A DNA stretch of 64,000 nt from Mesorhizobium sp. ES1-1. GTDB lineage: Bacteria > Pseudomonadota > Alphaproteobacteria > Rhizobiales > Rhizobiaceae. This document shows, piece after piece, positions 1 to 8,250 of this stretch; within the stretch, counting starts at the first letter, position 1, and each line of letters starts with the position of its first letter. The notes below the pieces were generated by a model. It did not search any database, was not told the DNA's origin, and saw nothing but the letters and a program-made list of their open reading frames with translations. Location: the NCBI RefSeq assembly GCF_020164785.1, contig NZ_JAIUGX010000006.1:124001-188000 (forward strand). The letters are read 5' to 3'. The position numbers were made by a program, and so were the translations under genes.

Positions 1-1
1 G

Positions 2-460
2 TGGAGCCACATGACGCTGATCGAGAACGTCATCGAGGTGCCGGTGCACGTGCTTGGCGTCAAGCGCGACGTCGCCATCGCCGAGGCCGAAAAGCTGCTT
101 GCCCGCGTCGGCCTGGCTGAGAAACGCGACGTCTACCCGGCCTATCTTTCGGGCGGTCAGCAACAGCGCGCGGCGATAGCGCGCGCACTGGCCATCAATC
201 CGCGCGTGATGCTGTTCGACGAGCCGACCTCGGCGCTCGATCCGGAACTGGTCGGCGAAGTGCTGAGGGTGATCGGCGACCTGGCGCGCGAGGGCCGGAC
301 CATGGTCCTGGTCACCCATGAGATGAAGTTCGCCCGCGAGGTCGCGACGCATGTCGTCTACCTCTACAATGGTCAGGTCGAGGAAGAAGGCCCGCCCGAG
401 CAGATCTTCGGTGCGCCAAAGTCCGACAGGCTGAAACAGTTCATCCGCAACATCGGCTAG
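2..460 (+). CDS. Polar amino acid ABC transporter ATP-binding protein (5' end outside window)
   Basis: This is the C-terminal part of an ABC ATPase that powers amino acid import at the cytoplasmic face of the inner membrane. The frame is open to the left edge, so the Walker A region is missing and the first visible ATG (position 11) is internal. The ABC signature LSGGQQQR, Walker B (VMLFDEP), the D-loop (SALD) and the H-loop (LVTHEM) are present in the right order. The sequence resembles the HisP/GlnQ group. It is followed 49 bp downstream by a family-3 binding protein and then two permeases, which together complete a transporter. Substrate cannot be read from the ATPase alone. Confidence 0.95.
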   Translation, partial: WSHMTLIENVIEVPVHVLGVKRDVAIAEAEKLLARVGLAEKRDVYPAYLSGGQQQRAAIARALAINPRVMLFDEPTSALDPELVGEVLRVIGDLAREGRTMVLVTHEMKFAREVATHVVYLYNGQVEEEGPPEQIFGAPKSDRLKQFIRNIG

Positions 461-509
461 GAAAGCTCGGGGCGGAGAAGTCCGGGAACCAACAACTGGG
501 AGTCGTTAC

Positions 510-1307
510 ATGAACACCGTGCTGAAGACATTCGCCGCAGCGCTGCTGCTCGGCGTCGCCGCCATGGGCGCGGCCAAGGCCGATCCGGTCAAGGTTGGCG
601 TCGCCGCCGAGCCCTATCCGCCCTTCACCTCGCCGGATGCGTCGGGCAAATGGGTGGGCTGGGAGATCGAATTCATCGAGGCCGTATGCGCTGAGGAGAA
701 ACTCGACTGCGTCATCACGCCTGTCGCCTGGGACGGCATCATACCGGCGCTGACGACCAAGAAAATCGACCTCATCGCCGGCTCGATGTCGATCACCGAG
801 GAGCGCAAGAAGACGATCGACTTCTCGGACAAGTACTACAACACGCCGACAGCCATCATTGGCCCGAAGGACCAGAAGTTCGGCGCTACGCCCGATGATC
901 TCAAGGGCAAGGTGCTCGGCGTGCAGGTGTCGACCACCCATGCGGCCTATGCCAAGAAGCATTTCGGCCCAACCGCGGCGGAAATCAAGGAATACCAAAC
1001 CCAGGACGAGGCCAATCAGGATCTCGCCGCCGGCCGTCTCGATGCGGTTCAAGCGGATTCGATCGCACTCGACGCCTTCCTGAAATCGGACCAGGGCAAG
1101 GCCTGCTGCGACTTGAAGGGCATGGTCGAGCCGGACGACGAGGTGCTCGGGCCTGGCGTCGGCGCCGGCGTGCGCAAGGAAGACACGGCTCTCAAGGAAA
1201 AGATCAACGCTGGCATCAAGGCAATCCGAGCCAACGGTAAATATGCCGAGATCACCAAGAAATACTTCGATTTCGATATTTATGGCGGCGATAAGCAGGC
1301 GAACTGA
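510..1307 (+). CDS. Amino acid ABC transporter substrate-binding protein (family 3)
   Basis: This 265-aa periplasmic binding protein would capture an amino acid or opine-like ligand and deliver it to the permeases encoded downstream. The first 24 residues form a signal peptide ending in an AKA-type cleavage site. The mature part starts with the usual KVGVAAEPYPPF beta strand, and the SBP_bac_3 hallmarks GWEIEF, DLIAGSMSITEER and IDFSDKYY follow. A GGAG-like ribosome site (tgggag, 497-502) lies before the ATG. It sits between the ATPase and the permeases. The reductase-like gene at the end of the cluster suggests a cyclic imino acid, a D-amino acid or hydroxyproline-type substrate, but that is inference. 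Confidence 0.93.
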   Translation: MNTVLKTFAAALLLGVAAMGAAKADPVKVGVAAEPYPPFTSPDASGKWVGWEIEFIEAVCAEEKLDCVITPVAWDGIIPALTTKKIDLIAGSMSITEERKKTIDFSDKYYNTPTAIIGPKDQKFGATPDDLKGKVLGVQVSTTHAAYAKKHFGPTAAEIKEYQTQDEANQDLAAGRLDAVQADSIALDAFLKSDQGKACCDLKGMVEPDDEVLGPGVGAGVRKEDTALKEKINAGIKAIRANGKYAEITKKYFDFDIYGGDKQAN

Positions 1308-1331
1308 CCGTCGCCGGCGCAGGAACGAAAT

Positions 1332-1354
1332 CCGCACGGCCTTGCGCCGTGCGG
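1332..1354 (+). other. Strong intercistronic hairpin between binding protein and permease genes
   Basis: CCGCACGGC and GCCGTGCGG form a perfect 9-bp stem with a 5-nt loop. No T-tract follows, so it is more likely an mRNA-stabilising or partially attenuating hairpin than a full terminator. Such hairpins commonly let a binding protein be made in excess over its membrane partners. Confidence 0.6.
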
Positions 1355-1431
1355 TCTCGCCTGACCTGTCCACGCACGCTTTCCGCTGAGCGGAGCTGAC
1401 AGCGGCGGGCGCCAGCAATTCGGGGGCGACG

Positions 1432-2181
1432 CTGATCGACGCATTTCTTTCGGCCTCCGCGGCCGGCATCATCGACCTGCTTTCGCCCACTCCGCCGGGC
1501 TGGGGCGGCGCCCTGCTGCTTGGGCTTCTCCATTCCATCGAGATCGCGCTCGGCGCCACGGTCCTGGGCCTGCTGATCGGCACGGGCGGCGCCTATGGCA
1601 AGCTCTATGGCGGGCCGGTGGTGCGCGATCTGCTGGCGGTTTACACCACGATCGTTCGCGCTGTGCCCGAACTTGTGCTGATCCTGCTGCTCTATTATGC
1701 CGGAACCGACCTCATCAACAAGGCACTGACGGCGATAGGCTATCAGCGCATCGACATCAGCGGCCTGGCGGCAGGCATCGCTGTGCTCGGCTTTGTCCAG
1801 GGTGCCTATTCGACGGAAGTGATACGCGGGGCCATCCTGGCCATACCGCAAGGACAGATCGAAGCCGCCCGTGCCTACGGCATGTCTCCCGGCCTGATGC
1901 TGCGGCGCATAACGCTGCCGGCCATGCTGCCCTTCGCCATACCGGGGCTTGCCAATCTCTGGCTGATCGCCACCAAGGACACAGCGCTGCTGGCGGTCGT
2001 GGGCTTCTACGAACTGGCTTTGGCGACGCGGCAGGCCGCCGGCGTAACCAAGGCCTATTTCACCTTCTTCGTCGCGGCCGGTGCACTCTACCTGCTGGTT
2101 TCGCTGATTTCGAACCTCGTCATCGGACGCGTCGAAGCCTGGTCGCGCCGCGGCATGCCTTCGCTGAAGGAAGCGCCCTGA
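1432..2181 (+). CDS. Amino acid ABC transporter permease (HisQ-like), no canonical start codon
   Basis: This inner-membrane permease has the HisM/HisQ fold. Several hydrophobic helices and the EAA loop (IEAARAYGMSPGLMLRR, roughly residues 143-160) that contacts the ATPase are present. The frame is open from a TGA at 1387-1389 but has no ATG, GTG or TTG before 1618, and starting at 1618 would remove the first transmembrane helix. CTG at 1432, with GGGGG 6 nt upstream, is the most reasonable start and gives 249 aa; CTG at 1396 is the other option. It overlaps the next permease by one base (TGATG), so the two are probably translationally coupled. The start is uncertain; the function is not. Confidence 0.85.
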   Translation: MIDAFLSASAAGIIDLLSPTPPGWGGALLLGLLHSIEIALGATVLGLLIGTGGAYGKLYGGPVVRDLLAVYTTIVRAVPELVLILLLYYAGTDLINKALTAIGYQRIDISGLAAGIAVLGFVQGAYSTEVIRGAILAIPQGQIEAARAYGMSPGLMLRRITLPAMLPFAIPGLANLWLIATKDTALLAVVGFYELALATRQAAGVTKAYFTFFVAAGALYLLVSLISNLVIGRVEAWSRRGMPSLKEAP

Positions 2182-2990
2182 TGGCAAATGAGACGGCCAT
2201 CATCGATGTTGCGGCGAGGACGTCCCTATGGCTGCGACCGCACCGCATTGTCTTGATCCTGATCGCGATCGGCCTCGTCCTGTCGGCCATTCTCTTCATG
2301 CGCTGGGACTGGCTGCCGCAGTATTATGAAATGGGTCTAGCCGGCATCTGGCGCTCGCTGTGGATACTGGCCGTCACCTGCGTGCTGGGCTTTCTTCTGG
2401 CCGTGCCGCTCGGCCTGGCGCAGGCCACCGGCTCCTTCTGGTTCGCGGCACCCGCCAAGGCATTCTGCACGGTCATCCGCGGCACGCCGCTGCTGATCCA
2501 GCTATGGCTTCTCTATTACGGACTGGGCTCGCTGTTTCCGCAATATCCCTGGATTCGCGGGTCCTGGATGTGGCCCTACCTGCGGCAGGCCTGGCCTTAT
2601 GGCGTGCTGGCGCTGACCTTTTCTTTCGCCGGCTATGAGGGCGAGGTGATGCGCGGTGCCTTCGCCGGCGTGCCGAAAGGACAGCTCGAGGCGGCGCGCG
2701 CCTTCGGCATGAGCCGCTGGAAGATTTTCCGGCGCATCTGGCTGCCGCAAGCCATCTACCGGGCGTTGCCGACGCTGACCGGCGAAACCGTGCTGCAGTT
2801 GAAGTCGACGCCGCTGGTGGCCACGATCAGCGTCATCGACATCTTCGCCGTTTCGTCCAAGGTGCGGCAGGACACCTACCTGACCTATGAACCCCTGCTG
2901 CTGCTGGCCCTGATCTACATGACGATCACCGGCATCCTGGTCTTCGCCTTCGGCAGGATAGCGGCCCGGATTCCCAACAAAATTGGATAG
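2181..2990 (+). CDS. Amino acid ABC transporter permease (HisM-like)
   Basis: This 269-aa protein is the second membrane subunit of the transporter. A cytoplasmic N-terminus of about 25 residues is followed by five or so transmembrane helices. The EAA loop (LEAARAFGMSRWKIFRR) stands about 80-100 residues from the C-terminus, as expected for contact with the ATPase. The start ATG shares a base with the stop of the preceding permease. The two permeases would form a heterodimer. The first helix region and the RGTPLLIQLW motif are typical of the His/Glu/Gln/Arg permease family. Confidence 0.94.
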   Translation: MANETAIIDVAARTSLWLRPHRIVLILIAIGLVLSAILFMRWDWLPQYYEMGLAGIWRSLWILAVTCVLGFLLAVPLGLAQATGSFWFAAPAKAFCTVIRGTPLLIQLWLLYYGLGSLFPQYPWIRGSWMWPYLRQAWPYGVLALTFSFAGYEGEVMRGAFAGVPKGQLEAARAFGMSRWKIFRRIWLPQAIYRALPTLTGETVLQLKSTPLVATISVIDIFAVSSKVRQDTYLTYEPLLLLALIYMTITGILVFAFGRIAARIPNKIG

Positions 2991-3093
2991 AGCGAATGGC
3001 GAGTAGTTGTTTTGGGACTCGGGACACACGATAGCCGACAACTGGCACTAGCTGCTCGCTATCCCCAATCCCTACTCACTCAGGAACTATCCG

Positions 3094-4095
3094 ATGCAAC
3101 TCAGTCTCGACCAGGCAAAAGGCCTATGCCGGATGGCGGCGCTCGGCGCCGGCGCAAACGAGGAAGCGGCGCAATCGCTGACCGCGTCGATCATCGCCGC
3201 CGAGTCGGAAGGACTTTCGACCGTCGGACTGTCGCATTTCATCGACTATCTGGAAGGGCTGGAAGCCGGACGCATCGATGGCAATGCTGACCCGGTGATC
3301 AGCCGGCCCGCGTTGGCGATCTATCTCTCCGACGCGCGCGGCGGGCTCGCCCATACCGGCTTCGACCGCACAATCGAGGACCTCGTCAAGACCGCGAAGC
3401 TGTTCGGCGTCGCCATCTTCTCGCAGAAGAACGCCTATACGTGCGGTGCGCTCGGCTATTTCACCGGACGGCTGGCGGCGCGGGGAATGGTCTCGTTCGC
3501 CGCGACGAATGGGCCCGCCATGCTTGCGGGCTCGGGCTCGGTCAAGCCGGTCTACTGCACCAATCCGATGTCTTTTGCGGCGCCCGCAGCCGATGGCGCG
3601 CCACTGGTCATCGACCAGTCTTCGAGCGCCACCGCTTTCGTCAACATCCGCAAGGCCGCCGAGGATGGCGAGACCATCCCGGAGGGCTGGGCGCTGGACG
3701 CCAACGGCAACCCGACCACCGATCCGGCCGCCGCCATGAAGGGCGCCATGCTTGCCTTCGGCGGCCAGCGCGGCGCCAACATCGCTCTGATGGTCGAAGT
3801 GCTGGCGGCCGGCCTGTCTGGCGCCAACTGGTCGCTCGATGCGCCCTCGTTCACCGGCGGGCCGTACAGCCCCGGAACCGGACTGTTCGTGCTGGCGATC
3901 GAGCCCAAGCTGCTAGACCCTGACTTCGAACAGCGGATGCGGGATCAGCTCGATCGGCTGCGGCGGCGCTTCGGCGTGCACGTGCCAGGGCGGTCCCGAG
4001 CCGAAGCCGCCGAAAAGGCGCAAGCACGCGGCATCACCGCGTCCAAGGCCGTGGTGGAGCGCATTTCCGAATTCGCGGCCCGCTACTCTGCCTGA
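3094..4095 (+). CDS. Ldh2/malate-lactate dehydrogenase family NAD(P)H oxidoreductase, possible imino acid reductase
   Basis: This 333-aa cytosolic protein has the fold shared by sulfolactate/malate dehydrogenases and by delta1-piperideine-2-carboxylate/pyrroline-2-carboxylate reductases (DpkA/ProL type). Visible family marks include LSHFIDYLEGLEAGRID near residue 50 and VYCTNPMSFAAP near residue 150, where the cofactor and active site come together. Its place at the end of an amino acid ABC transporter cluster suggests that it reduces a cyclic imino acid made from the imported D-amino acid or hydroxyproline; malate or lactate oxidation remains possible. A ribosome site (aggaac) precedes the ATG, and a hairpin terminator ends the cluster 33 bp after the stop. 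Confidence 0.82.
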   Translation: MQLSLDQAKGLCRMAALGAGANEEAAQSLTASIIAAESEGLSTVGLSHFIDYLEGLEAGRIDGNADPVISRPALAIYLSDARGGLAHTGFDRTIEDLVKTAKLFGVAIFSQKNAYTCGALGYFTGRLAARGMVSFAATNGPAMLAGSGSVKPVYCTNPMSFAAPAADGAPLVIDQSSSATAFVNIRKAAEDGETIPEGWALDANGNPTTDPAAAMKGAMLAFGGQRGANIALMVEVLAAGLSGANWSLDAPSFTGGPYSPGTGLFVLAIEPKLLDPDFEQRMRDQLDRLRRRFGVHVPGRSRAEAAEKAQARGITASKAVVERISEFAARYSA

Positions 4096-4127
4096 ATAGA
4101 CTTACTTATCAAATAGTTATCTAGCCC

Positions 4128-4161
4128 CTCCCTGCCCCTCGCGCGGCAGGGAGTGATTTTT
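4128..4161 (+). terminator. Rho-independent terminator of the amino acid transporter cluster
   Basis: CTCCCTGCC pairs perfectly with GGCAGGGAG across an 8-nt loop, and TGATTTTT follows. It lies 33 bp after the stop of the Ldh2-family gene and before the small exported-protein gene at 4333. Confidence 0.75.
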
Positions 4162-4332
4162 GCGCGCGCCGCTGAACCTTTCTGCACGTCGCGACGACCC
4201 ACCTTTGTCCAGGGCAAGGCGAGCTTGCCCGATCCACACCGGGGGAAACAGCAAATCGAAAGCGAAAGCCTGCTTCACGCGGAGGATGTTCCTTCCGCGC
4301 CTCGGAAACTCAACCGAAAAAGGAAAATAGTC

Positions 4333-4614
4333 ATGACCAACACCAAGATCACCATGCTTACCGCGGTTCTTCTTCTCGGCTCGTTCATGGGTGCCGCTCA
4401 GGCGGCCAATCTGAAGGCAGCTCCGGTGAAACCGGCCGCTCCCGGCAGCATTACGGCCCCGAGCGGCGGAGCCACCGAGGATCATTATTGCAAGAACGGT
4501 CACGCAAAATTCGCCAGCTGCAGCGCCGATTTCATCGCGGCCTGCAAGAAGGTTGGTGGCACCATGTCGGATGTTCAGGGCTGGGGTGGGCGTACTTGCT
4601 TCACGCCCTCCTGA
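4333..4614 (+). CDS. Small exported hypothetical protein with four cysteines
   Basis: I do not recognise a function. The start at ATG 4333 is preceded by an AAAAGGAAAA ribosome site and gives a 93-aa product. Residues 1-24 form a signal peptide ending AQA, so the protein is probably periplasmic. After a Pro/Ala-rich linker (about residues 28-45) comes a compact domain with four cysteines (in HYC, ASC, AAC and RTC contexts), which could form two disulfides. An upstream in-frame extension to 4153 would bury the signal peptide and is not favoured. A strong terminator follows at 4672, so it is probably a single-gene transcript. Confidence 0.72.
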   Translation: MTNTKITMLTAVLLLGSFMGAAQAANLKAAPVKPAAPGSITAPSGGATEDHYCKNGHAKFASCSADFIAACKKVGGTMSDVQGWGGRTCFTPS

Positions 4615-4671
4615 TACCGTCTCAGGTCAGGCCGCTCCGTCGGCCCCTGGCTTCGCAATGATGTCACCCGG

Positions 4672-4695
4672 AAAACCCCGCTTAGACGGGGTTTT
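4672..4695 (+). terminator. Rho-independent terminator
   Basis: AAAACCCCG and CGGGGTTTT form a perfect 9-bp stem with a 6-nt loop and a built-in T run. It ends the transcript of the small exported protein. The A/T ends make it potentially bidirectional. Confidence 0.85.
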
Positions 4696-4913
4696 CTGCG
4701 ATTTCCTACAGAATGTCTATCGCGTCTGTGGGCCGCGATCCTGCTGTTCTTCGTCATTCGCGGCGGCAACCGTCATTCGGTCGACGCCCGCATCGGCAAG
4801 GCATTCTGACACTGTTGAAACAAGGGAGACAGCGACGACGCGTCCCCTTTGCCTTTAGCGCGAAACGGATTATGAAACGGCTTCAGCCAAGCTTGCGAGC
4901 GCCGGAGCCAGCC

Positions 4914-5891
4914 ATGACCGAAATCCTGCAGACCCCAAAGCTGGTCGTCGTCTTTGGCGGATCGGGCTTTGTCGGTCGCCACGTGGTGCGCGCATTGGCC
5001 AAGCGCGGCTATCGCGTCAGAGTGGCGTGCAGGCGCCCCGATCTTGCCGGGCACCTGCAGCCGCTGGGCAATGTCGGCCAGATCCAAGCGGTGCAAGCCA
5101 ATGTGCGCATGCGGTGGTCGGTCGATCGTGCGGTGCAAGGCGCCGACCATGTCGTCAATCTGGTCGCCATCCTGCATCAGGGCGGCCGGCAGAGATTTTC
5201 CGCCGTGCACGAGTTCGGTGCACGCGCCGTCGCCGAAGCAGCCCGCTCGGTGGGCGCCGGCCTTACACATGTTTCGGCGCTCGGCGCCGATGCGGATTCC
5301 GAATCGGATTATGCGCGCACCAAGGCGCTTGGCGAAAAGGCCGTTCTGGACACGGTCGCGGACGCCGTCATCTTCCGGCCATCCGTCAATTTCGGCCCGG
5401 AGGACGAATTCTTCAACCGCTTCGCCAATATGGCGCGCTACTCGCCGGTGCTGCCGTTGATCGGCGGAGGCCAGACCAGGTTCCAGCCGGTCTATGTCGG
5501 CGACGTCGCCGAGGCGGTGGCGCGTTCGGTCGACGGCAAGGTTGACGGCGGCCAGATCTACGAGCTTGGCGGTCCGAAGGTGCTGACCTTCAAGGAATGC
5601 ATGGAAGAACTGCTCGAAGTGATCGAGCGCAAGCGCCTGCTGGTGCCGGTGCCGTGGTGGCTGGCCAACATCCAGGCCTCCATCCTCGGCCTGCTGCCCA
5701 ATCCGCTGCTGACCAAGGACCAGGTGATGCAGCTGCGCGAGCACAATGTCGTCTCCGACGAGGCGATCCAGGCCAAACGGACGTTTGCCGGGCTGGGCAT
5801 CCAGCCGCAATCGCTGGCGACGATCCTGCCGAGCTATCTCTGGCGCTTCCGCGCCGCCGGTCAGTTCCAGCAGCGCAAGCCCGTAGCATAA
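4914..5891 (+). CDS. NAD(P)-binding protein of the complex I NDUFA9 subunit family
   Basis: This 325-aa protein is an atypical short-chain dehydrogenase homologous to the accessory NDUFA9 (39 kDa) subunit of respiratory complex I. The N-terminal Rossmann motif VVVFGGSGFVGRHVV (from about residue 11) binds NAD(P)H. A conserved core includes HVSALGADADSESDYARTK and VIFRPSVNFGPEDEFFNR, and the GGQTRFQPVYVGDVAEA segment follows. ATG 4914 has GGAG 6 nt upstream and begins at the usual N-terminus; ATG 4872 is an alternative. In alphaproteobacteria the gene usually lies away from the nuo operon, as here. It may sense or stabilise the quinone pool or assembly state, but its exact role is not established. 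Confidence 0.9.
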   Translation: MTEILQTPKLVVVFGGSGFVGRHVVRALAKRGYRVRVACRRPDLAGHLQPLGNVGQIQAVQANVRMRWSVDRAVQGADHVVNLVAILHQGGRQRFSAVHEFGARAVAEAARSVGAGLTHVSALGADADSESDYARTKALGEKAVLDTVADAVIFRPSVNFGPEDEFFNRFANMARYSPVLPLIGGGQTRFQPVYVGDVAEAVARSVDGKVDGGQIYELGGPKVLTFKECMEELLEVIERKRLLVPVPWWLANIQASILGLLPNPLLTKDQVMQLREHNVVSDEAIQAKRTFAGLGIQPQSLATILPSYLWRFRAAGQFQQRKPVA

Positions 5892-5920
5892 GTTTTAGAC
5901 CGTTTGAGATTCCGGTCAAA

Positions 5921-5995
5921 GCCGAGCCAGAATGGTGCGTTACGAGAACCGAGCGGAGCGCACCCTTGTTGCGTGAGCACCGGAAGCAGGTCGGC
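5921..5995. repeat. Possible rhizobial extragenic repeat (low confidence)
   Basis: This stretch lies between the convergent NDUFA9 and P450 genes. It contains GAGCCAGAATGG, GAGAACCGAGCGGAGCGC and GCGTGAGCACCGGAAGC, wording that recalls dispersed intergenic elements of Rhizobiales with an inverted GAGCGGAGCG/GCGTGAGCAC core. No second copy exists in the window, so the identification rests on memory of such elements. It could also simply hold the two gene ends. Confidence 0.35.
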
Positions 5996-6016
5996 ACCAC
6001 CTGAATATCGGCATGC

Positions 6017-7384
6017 CTAGCGTGGCGTGACCCGCATGGGCAGTCCGCCTTGCGGCTGTGTGGTCAGTTTCTGCACCGGCCACGGCTTTGTCTCGGCCGT
6101 GGTATCGAAGCGGAAGCGCGACAGGAGGATGGCGAGCGCGATGATCGCCTCCTGCATGGCGAAGCTGGCGCCGATGCAGACGCGCGGCCCAGCGCCGAAC
6201 GGCAGATACTGGAAGCGAGCGATCTTTTCACGGTTTCCGGGGTGGAAGCGTTCCGGCAGGAAGGCATCCGGCCGGTCCCAGAGCTTCCGGTGGCGATGCA
6301 CGACCCAGGGCATGACCAGCACGGCCGCGTGCTTGGGGATATAAAGATCCTTCCACGTCTCAGGCTCGATCGGCTCGCGGTTGATCGACGGCGCCGGGGG
6401 ATAGAGTCTGAGGGCCTCATCGAAGGCAGCCCGGGTGAACGGCATGGCGTCGAGCCATTTGGTCGGATCGGGTTCGCGCGCCAGCACCTCGTCAATCTCC
6501 CGCTCGACCCTGGCGCGCTCCCAAGGCGATTCCGCGAGACAATAAAGCGTCCAGCCAAGCGCGCGCGCCGTGGTCTCGTGACCGGCGCCGATGAAGGTGA
6601 TGATGTTGTCCTCCACCTCGGCCCGCGTCAGCCCGTCGGGTCCTTCGGCCTTCAGCAGGAGCGTCAGGAAATCCTGCGGCACACCTTCGGGATCATGCCT
6701 GAACCTGGCCTCGCGCATCTTGACCGTGTCGGTGACGATCTTGCGGAAATAGGCCATGGTCTTGCGACCGCGAATACGCGTCAGGCGCGGCAGCCAGTCG
6801 GGCGCGCGCAGCAGGTCAAGCGGATCGACACGGCCCATGGTCTCGAAAAGGCGGTCGATCTCGTGAGCGAAGCTGCCTGGCTCGCCCGATATCTCGCCGG
6901 AGAACAGCGTCTCAGCCAGGATATCGTAGGTCAGCAGCGTCATGTCATGGGCGATATCGGATGTGCCGCCCGCTTCGTAGCGGGTAACGAACTCCCGTGT
7001 TCGCTTGAGCATCGGCTGGGCGAAGCCAAAAATATGGCGCGGCGTGAAAACCGGCGCCATCGCCTTGCGCGAGCGCTTCCAGACCTCGCCTTCGGCGGTC
7101 AGCAGCCCGTCGCGCAGGATGGGGCGCAGGATCTTCTGGCGCACCGTCGCCATCTTGTAATTCTTGGCGTTGTCGACGAGCACATGGCGGATGAGGCCCG
7201 GATCATTGGCGACGATAAGATGGCCGCCAACGCCATTGGCCGAAACCCACGGCTCGTTGTAGGTGAGTTCGCCCCACAATTCGAGCGGATTGCGGTAGAC
7301 AATGCGGATCATCTCCAGCGTCGAGGGCGGCGTCGTGCGCGGCTTCGGCGCCGGTGGAACGAAGGGGGCGGGCTGTGCGTCCAT
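6017..7384 (-). CDS. Cytochrome P450
   Basis: This 455-aa haem monooxygenase activates O2 to hydroxylate an unknown substrate. It has the I-helix oxygen-binding motif (AGHETT), the K-helix EALR, and the haem loop FGAGPRVCIG with the axial cysteine at residue 403. It has no signal peptide or N-terminal membrane helix, so it is a soluble class needing separate ferredoxin/reductase or flavin partners; none is adjacent, although a small FMN reductase gene diverges upstream. ATG 7384 starts at MDAQPAPF; a longer frame to 7492 exists but adds unlikely sequence. The style resembles rhizobial P450s related to fatty-acid or terpenoid hydroxylases; the substrate is unknown. Confidence 0.94.
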   Translation of the reverse strand: MDAQPAPFVPPAPKPRTTPPSTLEMIRIVYRNPLELWGELTYNEPWVSANGVGGHLIVANDPGLIRHVLVDNAKNYKMATVRQKILRPILRDGLLTAEGEVWKRSRKAMAPVFTPRHIFGFAQPMLKRTREFVTRYEAGGTSDIAHDMTLLTYDILAETLFSGEISGEPGSFAHEIDRLFETMGRVDPLDLLRAPDWLPRLTRIRGRKTMAYFRKIVTDTVKMREARFRHDPEGVPQDFLTLLLKAEGPDGLTRAEVEDNIITFIGAGHETTARALGWTLYCLAESPWERARVEREIDEVLAREPDPTKWLDAMPFTRAAFDEALRLYPPAPSINREPIEPETWKDLYIPKHAAVLVMPWVVHRHRKLWDRPDAFLPERFHPGNREKIARFQYLPFGAGPRVCIGASFAMQEAIIALAILLSRFRFDTTAETKPWPVQKLTTQPQGGLPMRVTPR

Positions 7385-7592
7385 GAAGTGCTCCGCTGCT
7401 TCACTCAATGTAGTGACCGACAATGCAGGCGTCCATGTGACGGAACGGCAGGCGGCAAGACCTGGCAGGCCCGAACCAGACAGGCTGTTCATCCGATCGT
7501 GACGGCCGGTGGCCGTGCCCTGCCTTGTCCAACGAGGCGCGCTGCCTTAGTGACAGTCACCAACAGATACCGCCAGGCAAAAGGAGCCCACC

Positions 7593-8162
7593 TTGAAACA
7601 TCAGTTGAACATCATCATCGGCAGTACGCGGCCCGGCCGCGCCGGGCCTGTTTTCGGGCAGTGGCTGGAGACTTTCGCGCGCGAGCACGGCAAATTCGAA
7701 CCGGTGCTGACCGATATCCACGCTTTCAGCCTGCCGGTGCTGGACGAGCCGCATCATCCGCGGCTCGGCAACTACCAGAACGAGCACACTAAGGCATGGT
7801 CGAAGGCGATCGACGCCGCCGACGCCTTCGTGTTCGTGGCGCCGGAATATAACTACTTCGTAGCACCGGCGATCGTAAACGCGATCGACTATCTGTCGCG
7901 GGAATGGAAGTACAAGGCCGCCGGTATCCTGAGCTATGGCGGCGTATCGGGCGGCATGCGCGCGGCCCAGTCTCTCAAGCCCCTGCTCGCCGCGGTCGGC
8001 GTCATGCCAATCTCAGAAGGCGTCGCGCTGCCGATGTATCAAACAATGCTCGACGAGCATGGCGCTTTCAAAGCCAGCGAACAGGTCCAGGCCGGCGCCA
8101 GGACCATGCTCGACGAGTTGCTGCGCTGGAGCCAGGCGCTGAAGCCGATGCGGACCGCTTGA
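7593..8162 (+). CDS. NADPH-dependent FMN reductase family protein
   Basis: This 189-aa flavodoxin-like protein would reduce FMN, quinones or azo-type compounds with NAD(P)H. The FMN phosphate loop GSTRPGR lies at residues 10-16, and the PEYN motif (residues about 89-92), contacting the isoalloxazine ring, is present, as is the SYGGVSGG loop near residue 110. The start is a TTG with a near-perfect AAGGAG 6 nt upstream. It diverges from the P450 gene with about 200 bp between them, so a shared regulatory region is possible. Whether it supplies electrons to the P450 is speculation. Confidence 0.9.
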   Translation: MKHQLNIIIGSTRPGRAGPVFGQWLETFAREHGKFEPVLTDIHAFSLPVLDEPHHPRLGNYQNEHTKAWSKAIDAADAFVFVAPEYNYFVAPAIVNAIDYLSREWKYKAAGILSYGGVSGGMRAAQSLKPLLAAVGVMPISEGVALPMYQTMLDEHGAFKASEQVQAGARTMLDELLRWSQALKPMRTA

Positions 8163-8171
8163 ACGGTCCGC
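8150..8171 (+). terminator. Hairpin over the stop codon of the FMN reductase gene
   Basis: GCGGACCG and CGGTCCGC form a perfect 8-bp stem with a 6-nt loop that contains the TGA stop. Only TTC follows, so termination efficiency is doubtful; it may protect the mRNA 3' end instead. Confidence 0.4.
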
Positions 8172-8250
8172 TTCGACCAAGAGCGCGGCTTGCTCAAGCC
8201 GCAAAGAGGTGGAATGTTCTCGCCGATCAACCAGCCGGGGGGCGGTTCAC

